Part shown: positions 55,585 to 64,000 of the stretch, one piece after another | Layout of the letters: every line of letters starts with the position of its first letter | How positions within the stretch are numbered: the first letter of the stretch is position 1 | Origin: Natrialba sp. SSL1 | Lineage (GTDB): Archaea; Halobacteriota; Halobacteria; Halobacteriales; Natrialbaceae | Reading direction: 5' to 3' | DNA length: 64,000 nt | Assembly: GCF_001861355.1 (NCBI RefSeq) | Contig: NZ_MASN01000029.1 | Location: forward strand, 1-64,000 | Translations under genes and position numbers: made by a program | Notes under the pieces: generated by a model | Seen by the model: the letters and a program-made list of their open reading frames with translations, nothing else | Told to the model about the DNA's origin: nothing | Database searches by the model: none

Positions 55585-57033
55585 ATGAGCACGGGGGTTA
55601 CGATTTCGTCGATCTCTGACTACGCTATTTTGGGTTGTGGCAGCGTCGGCTACGCCGTCGCCGAAGAGCTCGTCGAACAGGGGAAGGACGTACTGATCGT
55701 CGACCGCGACGAAAACCGCGTCGAGTCGCTCCGAGACCAGGACCTAGACGCTCGCAGCGCCGACATTCGCGAACCCGAGGTCGCAGACCTCGTCGACGAC
55801 CGCGACGTCGTCCTCATCCTCGCCTCCGACGTCGAATCGAACAAACAGGCCGTCGAACACATCCGCGCCGACAACGACAACCAGTTCGTCGTCGCCCGTG
55901 CGAGCGACCCCGTCTCCGGCGACGAACTCTCCACCCTCGGCGCCGACATCGTCATCAACCCCTCCTCCGTCATCGCCGAATCCGCACTCCGCGCACTCGA
56001 GTCCGGTGAACTCGAGTACAACGCTGGCAAGTTGGCCCAGTTGGTCGAGGAGACGGGGACGCGACTGGCGATCATCACGCAGGATAGTCCGGATCCGGAC
56101 TCGATCGCGAGCGCGGCGGCGTTACAGGCGATTGCGAACCACCTCGGCGTCGAGTCGGATATCATCTACCTGGGTGACGTGGGCCACCAAGAGAACCGGG
56201 CGTTCGTCAATCTGCTGGGGATCGACCTCGTGCAGTGGGACGAAGTCGAGGATCAGTCGGTCTACGACAGCGTTGCGCTGGTTGACCGCGAGACGTCGGC
56301 CGAGCTCGATCTCTCTGTCGATGCGGTGATCGACCACCGCGAGGCCGACCAGGAGTTCGAACCCGAGTTCGTCGACATTCGCCCGAATATGTCCTCGACG
56401 TCGACGATCATGACGAAGTACATCCAGGAGTTCGATATGAACGTCTCCGAGGAGGTTGCCACTGCCCTGCTCTACGGCATTCGCGCGGAGACGCTTGATT
56501 TCAAACGCGACACTACCCCCGCCGATCTCACTGCCGCAGCCTATCTCTACCCGTTTGCGAACCACGACACCCTAGAACAGGTCGAGTCGCCGTCGATGTC
56601 GCCCGAGACGCTCGACGTGCTCGCGGAGGCGATCGCCAACCGCGACGTACAGGGCAGCCATCTCGTCTCGAACGCGGGCTTCGTCCGCGACCGCGAGGCG
56701 CTCACGCAGGCGGCGAGTCACCTCCTGAATCTCGAGGGTGTGACGACGACCGCAGTGTTCGGCATCGCAGACGAGACGATCTTCCTCGCGGGCCGCTCGA
56801 AGGACATCCGCATCAACATCGGCAAGGTGTTGGACGACGCCTACGGCGAGATGGGGGAGACCGCGGGTCACTCGACGCAGGCCAGCGCGGAGATTCCGCT
56901 CGGCATCTTCACCGGCATCGAAATCTCCGAGGATACGCGGGATACGCTGCTCGATCTGACCGAAGAAGCGGTCAAGCGAACGCTGTTCGACGCGATGGGC
57001 GTCGACGGCACCGAAGGATCGAACGGCAGCTAA
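55585..57033 (+). CDS. TrkA-N / DHH phosphoesterase fusion protein
   Basis: A 482-residue protein. Residues ~10-120 are a TrkA-N/RCK Rossmann domain (YAILGCGSVGYAVAEELVEQGKDVLIVDRD). Residues ~150-480 are a DHH/DHHA1 phosphoesterase: DSPDPDSIASAAALQAIANH (near 162), a metal-type DHREAD (near 250), and the C-terminal IFLAGRSKDIRINIGKVL with GHSTQASAEIPLG (near 415-440). Such fusions likely act on cyclic dinucleotides or nanoRNA under NAD/ligand control; archaeal substrate unproved. It ends one base before the convergent PRC gene. Confidence 0.88.
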   Translation: MSTGVTISSISDYAILGCGSVGYAVAEELVEQGKDVLIVDRDENRVESLRDQDLDARSADIREPEVADLVDDRDVVLILASDVESNKQAVEHIRADNDNQFVVARASDPVSGDELSTLGADIVINPSSVIAESALRALESGELEYNAGKLAQLVEETGTRLAIITQDSPDPDSIASAAALQAIANHLGVESDIIYLGDVGHQENRAFVNLLGIDLVQWDEVEDQSVYDSVALVDRETSAELDLSVDAVIDHREADQEFEPEFVDIRPNMSSTSTIMTKYIQEFDMNVSEEVATALLYGIRAETLDFKRDTTPADLTAAAYLYPFANHDTLEQVESPSMSPETLDVLAEAIANRDVQGSHLVSNAGFVRDREALTQAASHLLNLEGVTTTAVFGIADETIFLAGRSKDIRINIGKVLDDAYGEMGETAGHSTQASAEIPLGIFTGIEISEDTRDTLLDLTEEAVKRTLFDAMGVDGTEGSNGS

Positions 57034-57327
57034 TCAGGCGACCAGTTCGGTTTCTTCTTCGTCCGGATCGCGGACGCGCTCGACGACATCGTTAATCAGG
57101 ATCACGTCACCGACCGCGCGCACCCAGCGGTAGGGGACGATAACGCCCTGGCCGGTTGCAGACTCTTCTGCGAACAGTTCGGTGTTCAGATTGCCGAGTG
57201 CAAGCCCGGTGACGGCCTGGCCGTCGACGTTCAGTTGTAGGTCCTGGACTTCGCCGACGAAGACGCCGCTGTTCGAGTAAACCTCGCGTCCGACGAGAGA
57301 GGTGATCTCCTGGGGAGTGTCGTCCAT
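57034..57327 (-). CDS. PRC-barrel domain protein
   Basis: A 97-residue protein: EITSLVGREVYSNSGVFVGEVQDLQLNVDGQAVTGLAL (cited in part), the PRC-barrel fold of small RNA-processing and photosynthetic-centre-like proteins. Start at 57327 (MDDTPQEI) chosen over the ATG four codons earlier. Its stop is directly next to the convergent DHH gene stop, so the transcripts overlap at their ends. Confidence 0.85.
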   Translation of the reverse strand: MDDTPQEITSLVGREVYSNSGVFVGEVQDLQLNVDGQAVTGLALGNLNTELFAEESATGQGVIVPYRWVRAVGDVILINDVVERVRDPDEEETELVA

Positions 57328-57590
57328 GTCAGGGCACATGCGCGGCGTGCTCTTAATTGTTGGTCAGACGCGACAGTCGCGAGACCCGACCGGACACTGC
57401 TGGCCGAAGACGCGTCGACGCGGTTACTCGGTTGTAGCGGTGCTCGCGAACGTACAACGACAATCGGTGTGGTTGCACGTGCACTTCGTTGCTCGCGTGT
57501 CTGTCCCGCGAAAGCGGAGTACTCCCGGTGACCGGCAAAACGAGGTGCACACAGTTCAGTGGCGCCAGTCACGAAAACACAGCACCGTTC

Positions 57591-58577
57591 TCACTCCGAT
57601 GGCATCGAAAGCCGCTGTGCAGTCTCCGTAAGGGATGCGATCCGGTCGCGAGCCCACTCGGCCGCATCCGGACTATCGTTGACGAGCAGCCCACAGAGTT
57701 CATCGGAGGGACCACCACCATCACAGACGAGCAGTATCGTCAACGCCGCCGGCTCCGTTTCAGGTGGCTCCGCATCGAGTTCGACAGACACGAGGCCGTA
57801 CGCTGGCGGCTGTGTCGTCTCGTGAAGAACAAGCTGGTCGGCTGCAAGCGCACTCGCCGTCCCGGCACCGAACGTACTGAGCAACACCTGAATCGCGTCC
57901 TGAGGGGCTATGACCTCGACCGTTTTTACCCCTGGTTCGCGCTTCTTTCCATCCGCACTCTCCACCACCCCTACCCCTCCACCAGCGAGCGCTTCACAGT
58001 AGGCACTCGCCAAACAGTGCGTCGGACCCGGAACCACAACCTGATGGACCGAACCCAGCCGGAGCAACGCACTGAGTATCGACTCGAGACGGCCCGGTTC
58101 TGCGTCCGCCCCCTCAGCGTCGCCCCCCGGCCGTTCAGCCGCGGCCGTCTCAGACGCGAGTGACTCGAACTCGAGTTCCGTCTCGATCGAAAGCGACTCG
58201 GCGACCTGTGCTGGCTCCGTCGCCGCGGTCACGGCTGTCGCTCCATCGAGGACGTGCCAGCTCAGGTCGGCCGATGGCGGCAGTTCGGCGAGCAACTCAC
58301 TTCGGCGTGTCGCCTGTGTGAGGCGATCGGACAGCTGTTCGAACGACGAGAGTGCGAGGTCGCCGGCGACCGTCAGTCGGTACTGACACTGGCCGTCGAC
58401 GGTGGCCCGCTCGATCAGCGCGGCACGCTGTAGTTCCGAGAGCCCCCTGTCGATTGTCGACCGGGACAACTCGAGTTCGGTCGTGAGAGCGGACGGGCGA
58501 GCGGGGGCCGTGGCGAGTCGACGGAGTAGTGACGCGCGCCGACGAACGATGGCGAGCAGTTCGGTCTCTCGCACCAT
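57591..58577 (-). CDS. winged-helix transcriptional regulator
   Basis: A 328-residue regulator. The N-terminal winged helix is LLAIVRRRASLLRRLATAP with SALTTELELSRSTIDRGLSELQRAALIERAT (residues ~12-60), and the recognition helix is SRSTIDRGLSEL. The remaining ~260 residues form a ligand domain common in haloarchaeal regulators (HVVVPGPTHCLASAY-type segment near 190). Likely a repressor or activator of metabolic genes; target unknown. Confidence 0.85.
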   Translation of the reverse strand: MVRETELLAIVRRRASLLRRLATAPARPSALTTELELSRSTIDRGLSELQRAALIERATVDGQCQYRLTVAGDLALSSFEQLSDRLTQATRRSELLAELPPSADLSWHVLDGATAVTAATEPAQVAESLSIETELEFESLASETAAAERPGGDAEGADAEPGRLESILSALLRLGSVHQVVVPGPTHCLASAYCEALAGGGVGVVESADGKKREPGVKTVEVIAPQDAIQVLLSTFGAGTASALAADQLVLHETTQPPAYGLVSVELDAEPPETEPAALTILLVCDGGGPSDELCGLLVNDSPDAAEWARDRIASLTETAQRLSMPSE

Positions 58578-58993
58578 GAGCGATAGGAACGGACGGCGGG
58601 AAATAATGGTACTGGTGGTGATGGAGCGAACGCCTGGCGATGACCACCCTCTCTAGGAGCCACTGCAAGTCACTGTACACCAGATCGTGCGATGGCGGCG
58701 CGGTTCTCGCTCGTTTCACTCGCTCCGAACCGCGGACGTGCGGTCAGTGTGTAGTTCGTGTGGCACAGGTAGAATACGATCTCGGGAACCTGACACGATT
58801 GCTGCCATCAGTTATAAATGTGCGATAGGTATATCCGTCTGAGCCACACAGCGGGAGCGGCATCGACAAATGAGTGTATAGGAGTTCGCTCTGAATAGAC
58901 GGGTGCCGGGGTGCCTCTGACAAACCGGCAGTGTTCGGTGGGTAGGCTGCCCGACTACGCACCGACATTTCGTTTCGGGCAGGTGACGGTACG
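58578..58993. other. intergenic interval without a clear gene
   Basis: About 415 bases between two minus-strand genes. TTATAAATG at 58812-58820 is TATA-like but is followed only by a very short frame. I see no gene or structured RNA. Confidence 0.5.
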
Positions 58994-60181
58994 TTAGGTT
59001 GACGTTGACTCGTAGAGTTCCTCGAGTGCCGCGTGATCTGAGAGCAGTGCCTCCATCCGGTCGACGGTGGCCGCGTCTCGAGTCCGACCGCTTCGGACGA
59101 CGTCTTCGGCGCGTTCGACCGTGGTGAGCGTATCCGTCTGGACCGAAATGATGGGAAGTCCCTTCTCGGCAGCCTGGCCGATGACTGCACCGGAGGGACG
59201 GTGACCGCCGGTCAAGATGAGGCAGCGAACGCCAGGGGCCTCGAGTGCCGCCGTCTGAATCTCCGCCCGGTCGCCGCCGGTGATGACGGCGGCGTCTTTC
59301 GTCCGGCGGAAGTAGCGCAGCGCGCTGTCGGCACCCATCGCGCCGACGGCGAAGCGTTCGACGTAGGCGTCGGTCCCGTCCTCGACGAGCAGCGCCCCGC
59401 CGAGTTCGTCCGCGAGGGTTTCGACAGTCACGCCGGCGAGCGACTGCTCGCTCGGAACGACCCCGAAGACACTGACGCCGCGACCCTCGAGAAACGGCAC
59501 GACATCCGTCTCGAGTTGGTCATAGGCCGCATCGGCGACGTTGTTGAAGACGACGCCGACGAGTCGGTCACCGAAGGCGTCGACGGCGGCGAGTACGTCG
59601 TCGATGTCGCCGGGTGTTTCGTACGGTGCGACCAGCAGGACGCTGGCGTCGAGCAGCGCGGCCACGTCCGGATCGGTGAGGTCGACGATGCCGCCCACGT
59701 CGTATCGGCCACCGCCCTCGACGAACATCCGGTCGCAGTCGGCCGCAATCCCTTCGTAGGCCTCGACGATCCGATTGCGGAGCTCTGGGGCGTCCTCGCG
59801 GCCCCGAAGGGCCTGTTCGATGAACGTCGGCGAGTAGACGACGGGCTCTAGGTCGTGCATCTCCGCGTCGAGGTCGAGGAGTTCGCGGGCGAGCATGGGA
59901 TCCTCGTCGAGTGTCTTGCCGACATTGCTCTGCAGGCGTGTCCCCTTGGGTTTCATGTAGCCGACCTGCTCGCCGCGGGCCTGTGCGAGGCGGGCGAGCG
60001 CCATGGTGATCGCGGTTTTACCGGTGCTCTCCTCGAGTGAGGCGACCAGCAGTGCGTCGGCGTCCGACTCGGGTGCGAGGTCGGTCGTCGGCTCCGTTTC
60101 GGTGGCCGTGTCGCCAGTGTGGCCGTTGGTGGTGTCGGTGTCAGTGTCGGTATCGGTATCGGTATCAGTAGTATCGGTCAT
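58994..60181 (-). CDS. Pta-like BioD/DRTGG-domain protein
   Basis: A 395-residue protein matching the N-terminal part of long phosphotransacetylases: a P-loop BioD-like domain (DALLVASLEESTGKTAITMALARLAQARGEQVGYMKPKG, cited in part; EGGGRYDVGGIVDLTD near 150) and a DRTGG domain (ERFAVGAMGADSALRYFRRTKDAAVITGGDR, near 277). The catalytic PTA domain is absent. The first ~17 residues are a Asp/Thr repeat. Its ATG overlaps the acetyl-CoA synthetase stop by one base; a regulatory or accessory role for that enzyme is inferred. Confidence 0.85.
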   Translation of the reverse strand: MTDTTDTDTDTDTDTDTTNGHTGDTATETEPTTDLAPESDADALLVASLEESTGKTAITMALARLAQARGEQVGYMKPKGTRLQSNVGKTLDEDPMLARELLDLDAEMHDLEPVVYSPTFIEQALRGREDAPELRNRIVEAYEGIAADCDRMFVEGGGRYDVGGIVDLTDPDVAALLDASVLLVAPYETPGDIDDVLAAVDAFGDRLVGVVFNNVADAAYDQLETDVVPFLEGRGVSVFGVVPSEQSLAGVTVETLADELGGALLVEDGTDAYVERFAVGAMGADSALRYFRRTKDAAVITGGDRAEIQTAALEAPGVRCLILTGGHRPSGAVIGQAAEKGLPIISVQTDTLTTVERAEDVVRSGRTRDAATVDRMEALLSDHAALEELYESTST

Positions 60182-62277
60182 TACAGTTCCTCCGTATCGA
60201 CGGTCAGTCGCAGATCGATCGCCTGTACCCCATCAGGTCCCGCGACGAGCGGGTTCACGTCGAGTTCCAGAATCGCCGGGAAATCGGTGACCAGTTGCGA
60301 GAGTCGCTGGATCGTCTCGACGATTGCGTCCACGTCGGCCGGCTCCCGCCCGCGAGCGCCGCGCAACAGCGGCGCGGCCCGAATCTCGTCGACCATCTCG
60401 CGGGCCGCGCTCTCGCCGATTGGCGCGACGCGAACCGACGTATCCTCCAGAATCTCGACGAAGATACCGCCGAGACCGAACAGCAGGAGCGGGCCGAACT
60501 GCGGATCGCGGTTCATCCCGACGATGGTCTCGGTCGTTCCCTCCAGATCGAGCATCGCCTGTACCTGCACGCCGAGGATGGTCGCGTCGGGCTGGTAGTT
60601 GCGCGCTCGGGCGACCACGTCCTCGTAGGCGTCGTACACCTCGTCGTCGCTCACGCCGACTTTCACGCCGCCGATATCCGACTTGTGGGTGATATCGGGG
60701 CTCACGATCTTCATCACGACGTCGCCGTCGATCTCTGCAGCAACCTCGCGGGCGCGGGCCGGATCGTCGACGATTTCGCCCGGCGGCGTCGGGATGCCGT
60801 AGGCGTCGAGCAGTGCCATCGACTCGATGCCGAGTCGGTTGTCGTCCCGGCGCTCGACTCGCTCGAGAATCTCGCGTGCTCGCTCGCGGTCGACATCGAA
60901 CCGCTCGGGTTCGTCACTCGTCCGCTGGCGAACGTCCCGATAGCGTGCGAGCGCGTCGAGTCCGCCGACGGCTCGGGCCGGATCGAAGTAGTTCGGAATA
61001 CCGAACTCGCGGAGCACCGTCTCGGCCGCTCTGGCCCGATCGCCGCCCATCAGACAGGTGACGACCGGTTTCTCGAAGTCCTGACGCTTCTCGATGACGA
61101 CCTCCGCAAGCTTGTCGTACTGGATCACCGCCGTCGGCGCGCTGACGACGACCGCCGATCCGACGTTCGGATCAGCGAGGGCGATCTCGAGTGCCCTGCC
61201 AAACCGATCGATGTCCGCGTCGCCGATGGCGTCGATCGGATTGTAGACGTTGGCCTCGTCGGGCATCGCCTCCTGCAGTTTGTCGATCGTTTCGTCGGTG
61301 AAGTCGGCCATCCGCAGCGACGAGTCGCCAACCGCATCGGTCGTGAGCACGCCCGGACCGCCCGCGTTCGTTACGACGGCGACGCCGTCCGACTCTGGCG
61401 CGGGCAGTCCGGACAGTGCCCGCGCGGCGTCGAACAACTCCTGGACGGAACTTGCACGGATGACGCCGGCCTGCTCCAGCCCGGCCTCGTAGGCGCGTTC
61501 GCTGCCTGCAATCGCGCCGGTGTGAGAGGAAGCAGCCTGCGCGCCGGCGTCGGTCCGACCCGACTTGACGAGCACGATCGGCGTCTCCTCGGTGACCTCT
61601 CTGGCCGTCCGGATGAACTCGTCGCCGGCGTCGATATCCTCGAGATAGCCGATGATCACGTCGGTCTCCAGATCGTCGCCCCACTCGCGGACGAAATCCG
61701 TCTCGTCCAGAATCGTCTTGTTGCCGAGCGAGACCACGTCCTGGAAGCCGATCCCCTGCTCGTTCGCCCAGTCGAGGACCGCCGTGATGAACGCCCCCGA
61801 TTGGCTCATAAAGGAGATCGAGCCGTCGCGGGCGCTCTCCGGGCCGAACGTCGCGTTCATGCTCACCGGCGTCGACATCACGCCCAGGCTGTTCGGGCCG
61901 ACGACGTTGAGGTCGTACTCCGCTGCAATCTCGCGCAACTCCGCCTCTCGTCGTGCCCCCTCGCCGCCGCTTTCGGCGAACCCGGCCGTGATAACGACCA
62001 CGTGTTGCGTGCCCGCCTCGCCGATCTCGCGGATCGTCTCGAGGACGACCGGTGGCGGCACGACGACGACGGCCAGATCGAGCGGCGGTGCACTGGCGAC
62101 GTCCGGATACGCCTCGAGGCCGAGAACGGCGTCGTGACTCGGGTTGATCGGCACGACCTCGCCGGTGAACTCCTGGTGGAGGTTCTCGAGGATCGCGCGG
62201 CCGACCGCGCCCTCGCGCTCGGTTGCACCGATCACGCCGACAGTCTCGGGGGCGAACAGCTCGGATAACCGTCCCAT
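60181..62277 (-). CDS. acd: ADP-forming acetate-CoA ligase, fused alpha-beta
   Basis: A 698-residue enzyme: acetyl-CoA + ADP + Pi to acetate + CoA + ATP. The alpha part (residues ~1-450) has LFAPETVGVIGATEREGAVG, NSLGVMSTPVSMNATFG and SSHTGAIAGSERAYEAG (the active-site His near 250); the beta part (~470-695) is the ATP-grasp with LDAYGIPTPPGEIVDDPARA (near 497) and KIVSPDITHKSDIGGVKVG. Both chains are fused, as in other haloarchaea. First gene of its unit. Confidence 0.95.
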   Translation of the reverse strand: MGRLSELFAPETVGVIGATEREGAVGRAILENLHQEFTGEVVPINPSHDAVLGLEAYPDVASAPPLDLAVVVVPPPVVLETIREIGEAGTQHVVVITAGFAESGGEGARREAELREIAAEYDLNVVGPNSLGVMSTPVSMNATFGPESARDGSISFMSQSGAFITAVLDWANEQGIGFQDVVSLGNKTILDETDFVREWGDDLETDVIIGYLEDIDAGDEFIRTAREVTEETPIVLVKSGRTDAGAQAASSHTGAIAGSERAYEAGLEQAGVIRASSVQELFDAARALSGLPAPESDGVAVVTNAGGPGVLTTDAVGDSSLRMADFTDETIDKLQEAMPDEANVYNPIDAIGDADIDRFGRALEIALADPNVGSAVVVSAPTAVIQYDKLAEVVIEKRQDFEKPVVTCLMGGDRARAAETVLREFGIPNYFDPARAVGGLDALARYRDVRQRTSDEPERFDVDRERAREILERVERRDDNRLGIESMALLDAYGIPTPPGEIVDDPARAREVAAEIDGDVVMKIVSPDITHKSDIGGVKVGVSDDEVYDAYEDVVARARNYQPDATILGVQVQAMLDLEGTTETIVGMNRDPQFGPLLLFGLGGIFVEILEDTSVRVAPIGESAAREMVDEIRAAPLLRGARGREPADVDAIVETIQRLSQLVTDFPAILELDVNPLVAGPDGVQAIDLRLTVDTEEL

Positions 62278-62430
62278 CGGTCGGATTATTGTTGGCAGGG
62301 GAAGTAAAACTGCACCCGACTTCCCGCGGGGTGGGAGCAGGGCTAGATGGAGCGTAGAGGGGATGGAACACCGGAGGCGGCTTCAATCAGTGTCTCCGGC
62401 CGAGTCAGTGCCTCCTCGGCGATACGCGTC

Positions 62431-63672
62431 TCAGTGCATCGAAATCGCCGCCCCCGCCCGGTCGGAAACGAGGATCGCGAGTAGGTAGATCCCGATAGCG
62501 GCGACGATGATCGACCCCCCAGTGGGAAGGCTCTGACTGAACGCGAAGGCGAAGCCGGCAACGATCGAGAGTTCGCCGAACAGGATCGAGAGGTACAGCG
62601 TCTCACGGAAGCTCTGTGCAACCTGCGAGGCTGCGGCGACGGGGATGACGAGCATCCCGGCGACGAGGATCACGCCAAGGACCTGTATCGCGCCGACGAC
62701 GACCACGGCGGTCATTACGACCAGCAAGGTATTGTACCGCGTGACGTCGAGCTGGGCGACACGGGCCGCCTGTTCGTCGAACGTGATGAACAGCAGCTGT
62801 TTGTACGTGACTGCGACGACGGCGACGACAGCGACCGTGAGGATGGCCATCAGTCGAGCACCACCCGCGGTAACGACGCTCAGGCTTCCAAAGAGAAACT
62901 CCTCGATGTCGACTGGGATGGCGACGATGTCGCGACTCCAGCTAATCAGCAATGTGCCGACTGCGAAACTACCCGTGAGCATGATCGCGATCGGAACGTC
63001 ACCGTACGTGCTCGTGTGTTCCGTGAGCCACTGGACGCCGAGTGCGCCGAGCACGCTCACGACGAGCGCGACGAGCAACAGCGATCCGTCCCAGCCGGTC
63101 AGTCCCGTAATCAGGATGCCGACTGCGATGCCGGCGAACGCGGTGTGGGCGAGCGTCTCGCCGATGAGTGCCATCTGCCGGTGGACAAGGTAGGTGCCGA
63201 CCAGCGGCGCGACGATGCCGACCAGAATTCCCGTCGCAACCTGCCGCCAGACGAACGCATGCTGGAAAAGGTTCGAGCCGAGCACGTAGTCCAGCCACAT
63301 GCCGGCGATCAGCACCTGCTCGAAGAGCAACTCTGCGGCCGGTCCGATTCCTGTTGTTGTATATACCGATTCGATCGACGGGTGCAGACCCGCGAGCGGG
63401 TAGTGTCGGAGCCAATCGATGAGCAAGAATCCGATCAGGAGCGCAGCAACTGCGCCGGTGAGCGCGATCCCTGTGAGTTCGATGCGCCGACGGAGCGAGC
63501 GTGTGGTGTGGCCCTGTCGGATCCCGTCCTCGTGTGACGGCGCGTCTGTTGTCGATGCTGCGTCAGTAGCTGGATCCGTGTTTGCGGTTGATTCCGGTTC
63601 CGCCACCGGTTCCGGATCCGACTCTGGCCCCGACTCCACATCCGACCCAGACGGCGTCTCTCTCCCGCTCAT
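62431..63672 (-). CDS. zinc/manganese-type ABC transporter permease
   Basis: A 413-residue ABC-3 family permease, about nine spans, with a polar N-terminal ~50 residues (Ser/Asp/Pro/Glu-rich) not usual in bacteria. Core landmarks: VAPLVGTYLVHRQMALIGETLAHTAFAGIAVG (near 155-185, cited in part) and FITFDEQAARVAQLDVTRYN (near 290). Its ATG overlaps the ATPase stop (TGATG), so both are one operon. Substrate probably Zn2+ or Mn2+. Confidence 0.9.
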   Translation of the reverse strand: MSGRETPSGSDVESGPESDPEPVAEPESTANTDPATDAASTTDAPSHEDGIRQGHTTRSLRRRIELTGIALTGAVAALLIGFLLIDWLRHYPLAGLHPSIESVYTTTGIGPAAELLFEQVLIAGMWLDYVLGSNLFQHAFVWRQVATGILVGIVAPLVGTYLVHRQMALIGETLAHTAFAGIAVGILITGLTGWDGSLLLVALVVSVLGALGVQWLTEHTSTYGDVPIAIMLTGSFAVGTLLISWSRDIVAIPVDIEEFLFGSLSVVTAGGARLMAILTVAVVAVVAVTYKQLLFITFDEQAARVAQLDVTRYNTLLVVMTAVVVVGAIQVLGVILVAGMLVIPVAAASQVAQSFRETLYLSILFGELSIVAGFAFAFSQSLPTGGSIIVAAIGIYLLAILVSDRAGAAISMH

Positions 63673-64000
63673 CAGTGGTGATGATGCACGACTGTTCCCG
63701 TCGCGCCGTAGGCTTCACTCAGCGCATCGCTCTCGACGAACGACTCCGTGTCGCCGTGATGGTACAGCTCCGTGTTGATACAGGCGATCCGATCCGCGCG
63801 GTCCGTGACGACGCCGATATCGTGCTCGATCAGGATGATCGCGATCCCGTCGTCGTTCAGCGACTCGAGTAGTTGGTAGAACGCATCCCGCGATTCGGCG
63901 TCGACGCCGACTGTCGGTTCGTCGAGCGCGAGCAGGTCCGCCTCCGAGGCGAGTGCACGTGCGATGTAGGCCCGCTGGCGCTGGCCGCCGGAGAGTTCGT
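63672..64000 (-). CDS. metal ABC transporter ATPase (N-terminal part outside window)
   Basis: The visible 109 residues hold the signature ELSGGQRQRAYIARAL, Walker B LLALDEPTVGVD, and the H-loop EHD, then GVVTDRADRIACINTELYHHGD. It ends in VVHHHH, which may bind metal. The Walker A part lies beyond the window. Same family as ZnuC/MntA; partner of the downstream permease. Confidence 0.92.
   Translation of the reverse strand, partial: ELSGGQRQRAYIARALASEADLLALDEPTVGVDAESRDAFYQLLESLNDDGIAIILIEHDIGVVTDRADRIACINTELYHHGDTESFVESDALSEAYGATGTVVHHHH

Noticed and set aside
58640-58828. 62-residue frame near 58700
   Set aside because: Basic and Cys/Ser-rich with no recognisable fold; overlaps a TATA-like sequence.
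60295-62268. Long plus-strand frame opposite acd
   Set aside because: Shadow of the acetyl-CoA synthetase gene; no domain and unusual composition.

Overview
The window reads as chromosomal DNA of a halophilic archaeon (class Halobacteria; a Natrialba/Haloterrigena-like member is a guess). Support: high GC, very acidic proteins, archaeal-type genes (AdoMet synthetase, ThiI, ADP-forming acetyl-CoA synthetase, pyrBI, HTH-10 regulator), TATA boxes 25-30 nt ahead of start codons suggesting leaderless transcripts, Tat signal peptides on secreted proteins, and an archaeal-type tRNA-Lys without encoded CCA.

Layout. 1-1065: end of an IS200/IS605-type element with TnpB, cut by the window edge. 1138-20989: a cell-surface/exopolysaccharide locus (DUF354 GT-B protein, (alpha/alpha)6-barrel protein, GT4 glycosyltransferase, two FemAB/GNAT-like transferases, an ATP-grasp ligase, a Tat-exported beta-helix protein, a polysaccharide flippase, a Gfo/Idh sugar oxidoreductase, a large polytopic protein, a DUF1616 protein, an alkaline-phosphatase-superfamily enzyme). 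21145-22422: a tyrosine-recombinase-like protein that seems to lack catalytic residues. 22581-31242: a tightly overlapped nine-gene Mrp/Mnh-type cation/proton antiporter operon on the minus strand, with MnhE fused to a Usp-like domain and two further ND5-like subunits. 31465-37353: histidine kinase, acyl-CoA dehydrogenase, MaoC hydratase, membrane proteins and pyrD. 37602-46045: housekeeping genes (thiI, transducer, AdoMet synthetase, CYTH protein, FKBP isomerase, RecA-like protein, pyrB-pyrI). 46196-52289: a microprotein, conserved hypotheticals, a PRC-barrel/Asp-repeat protein, enoyl-CoA hydratase, an HTH-10 regulator and a second Tat beta-helix protein. 52544-55301: copper P-type ATPase and a SHOCT protein. 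55343-58577: tRNA-Lys, TrkA-N/DHH protein, PRC-barrel protein, winged-helix regulator. 58994-62277: a Pta-like DRTGG protein with ADP-forming acetyl-CoA synthetase. 62431-64000: zinc/manganese-type ABC permease and truncated ATPase.

How it works together. The first third seems to build and export a surface glycan; FemAB-like and ATP-grasp enzymes together suggest amide-linked substituents on it, a combination whose product I cannot name and which is my best candidate for an undescribed system. The Mrp operon serves Na+/H+ homeostasis. The acetyl-CoA synthetase pair links acetyl-CoA to ATP synthesis or acetate use. No CRISPR array, prophage, replication origin or rRNA was seen.
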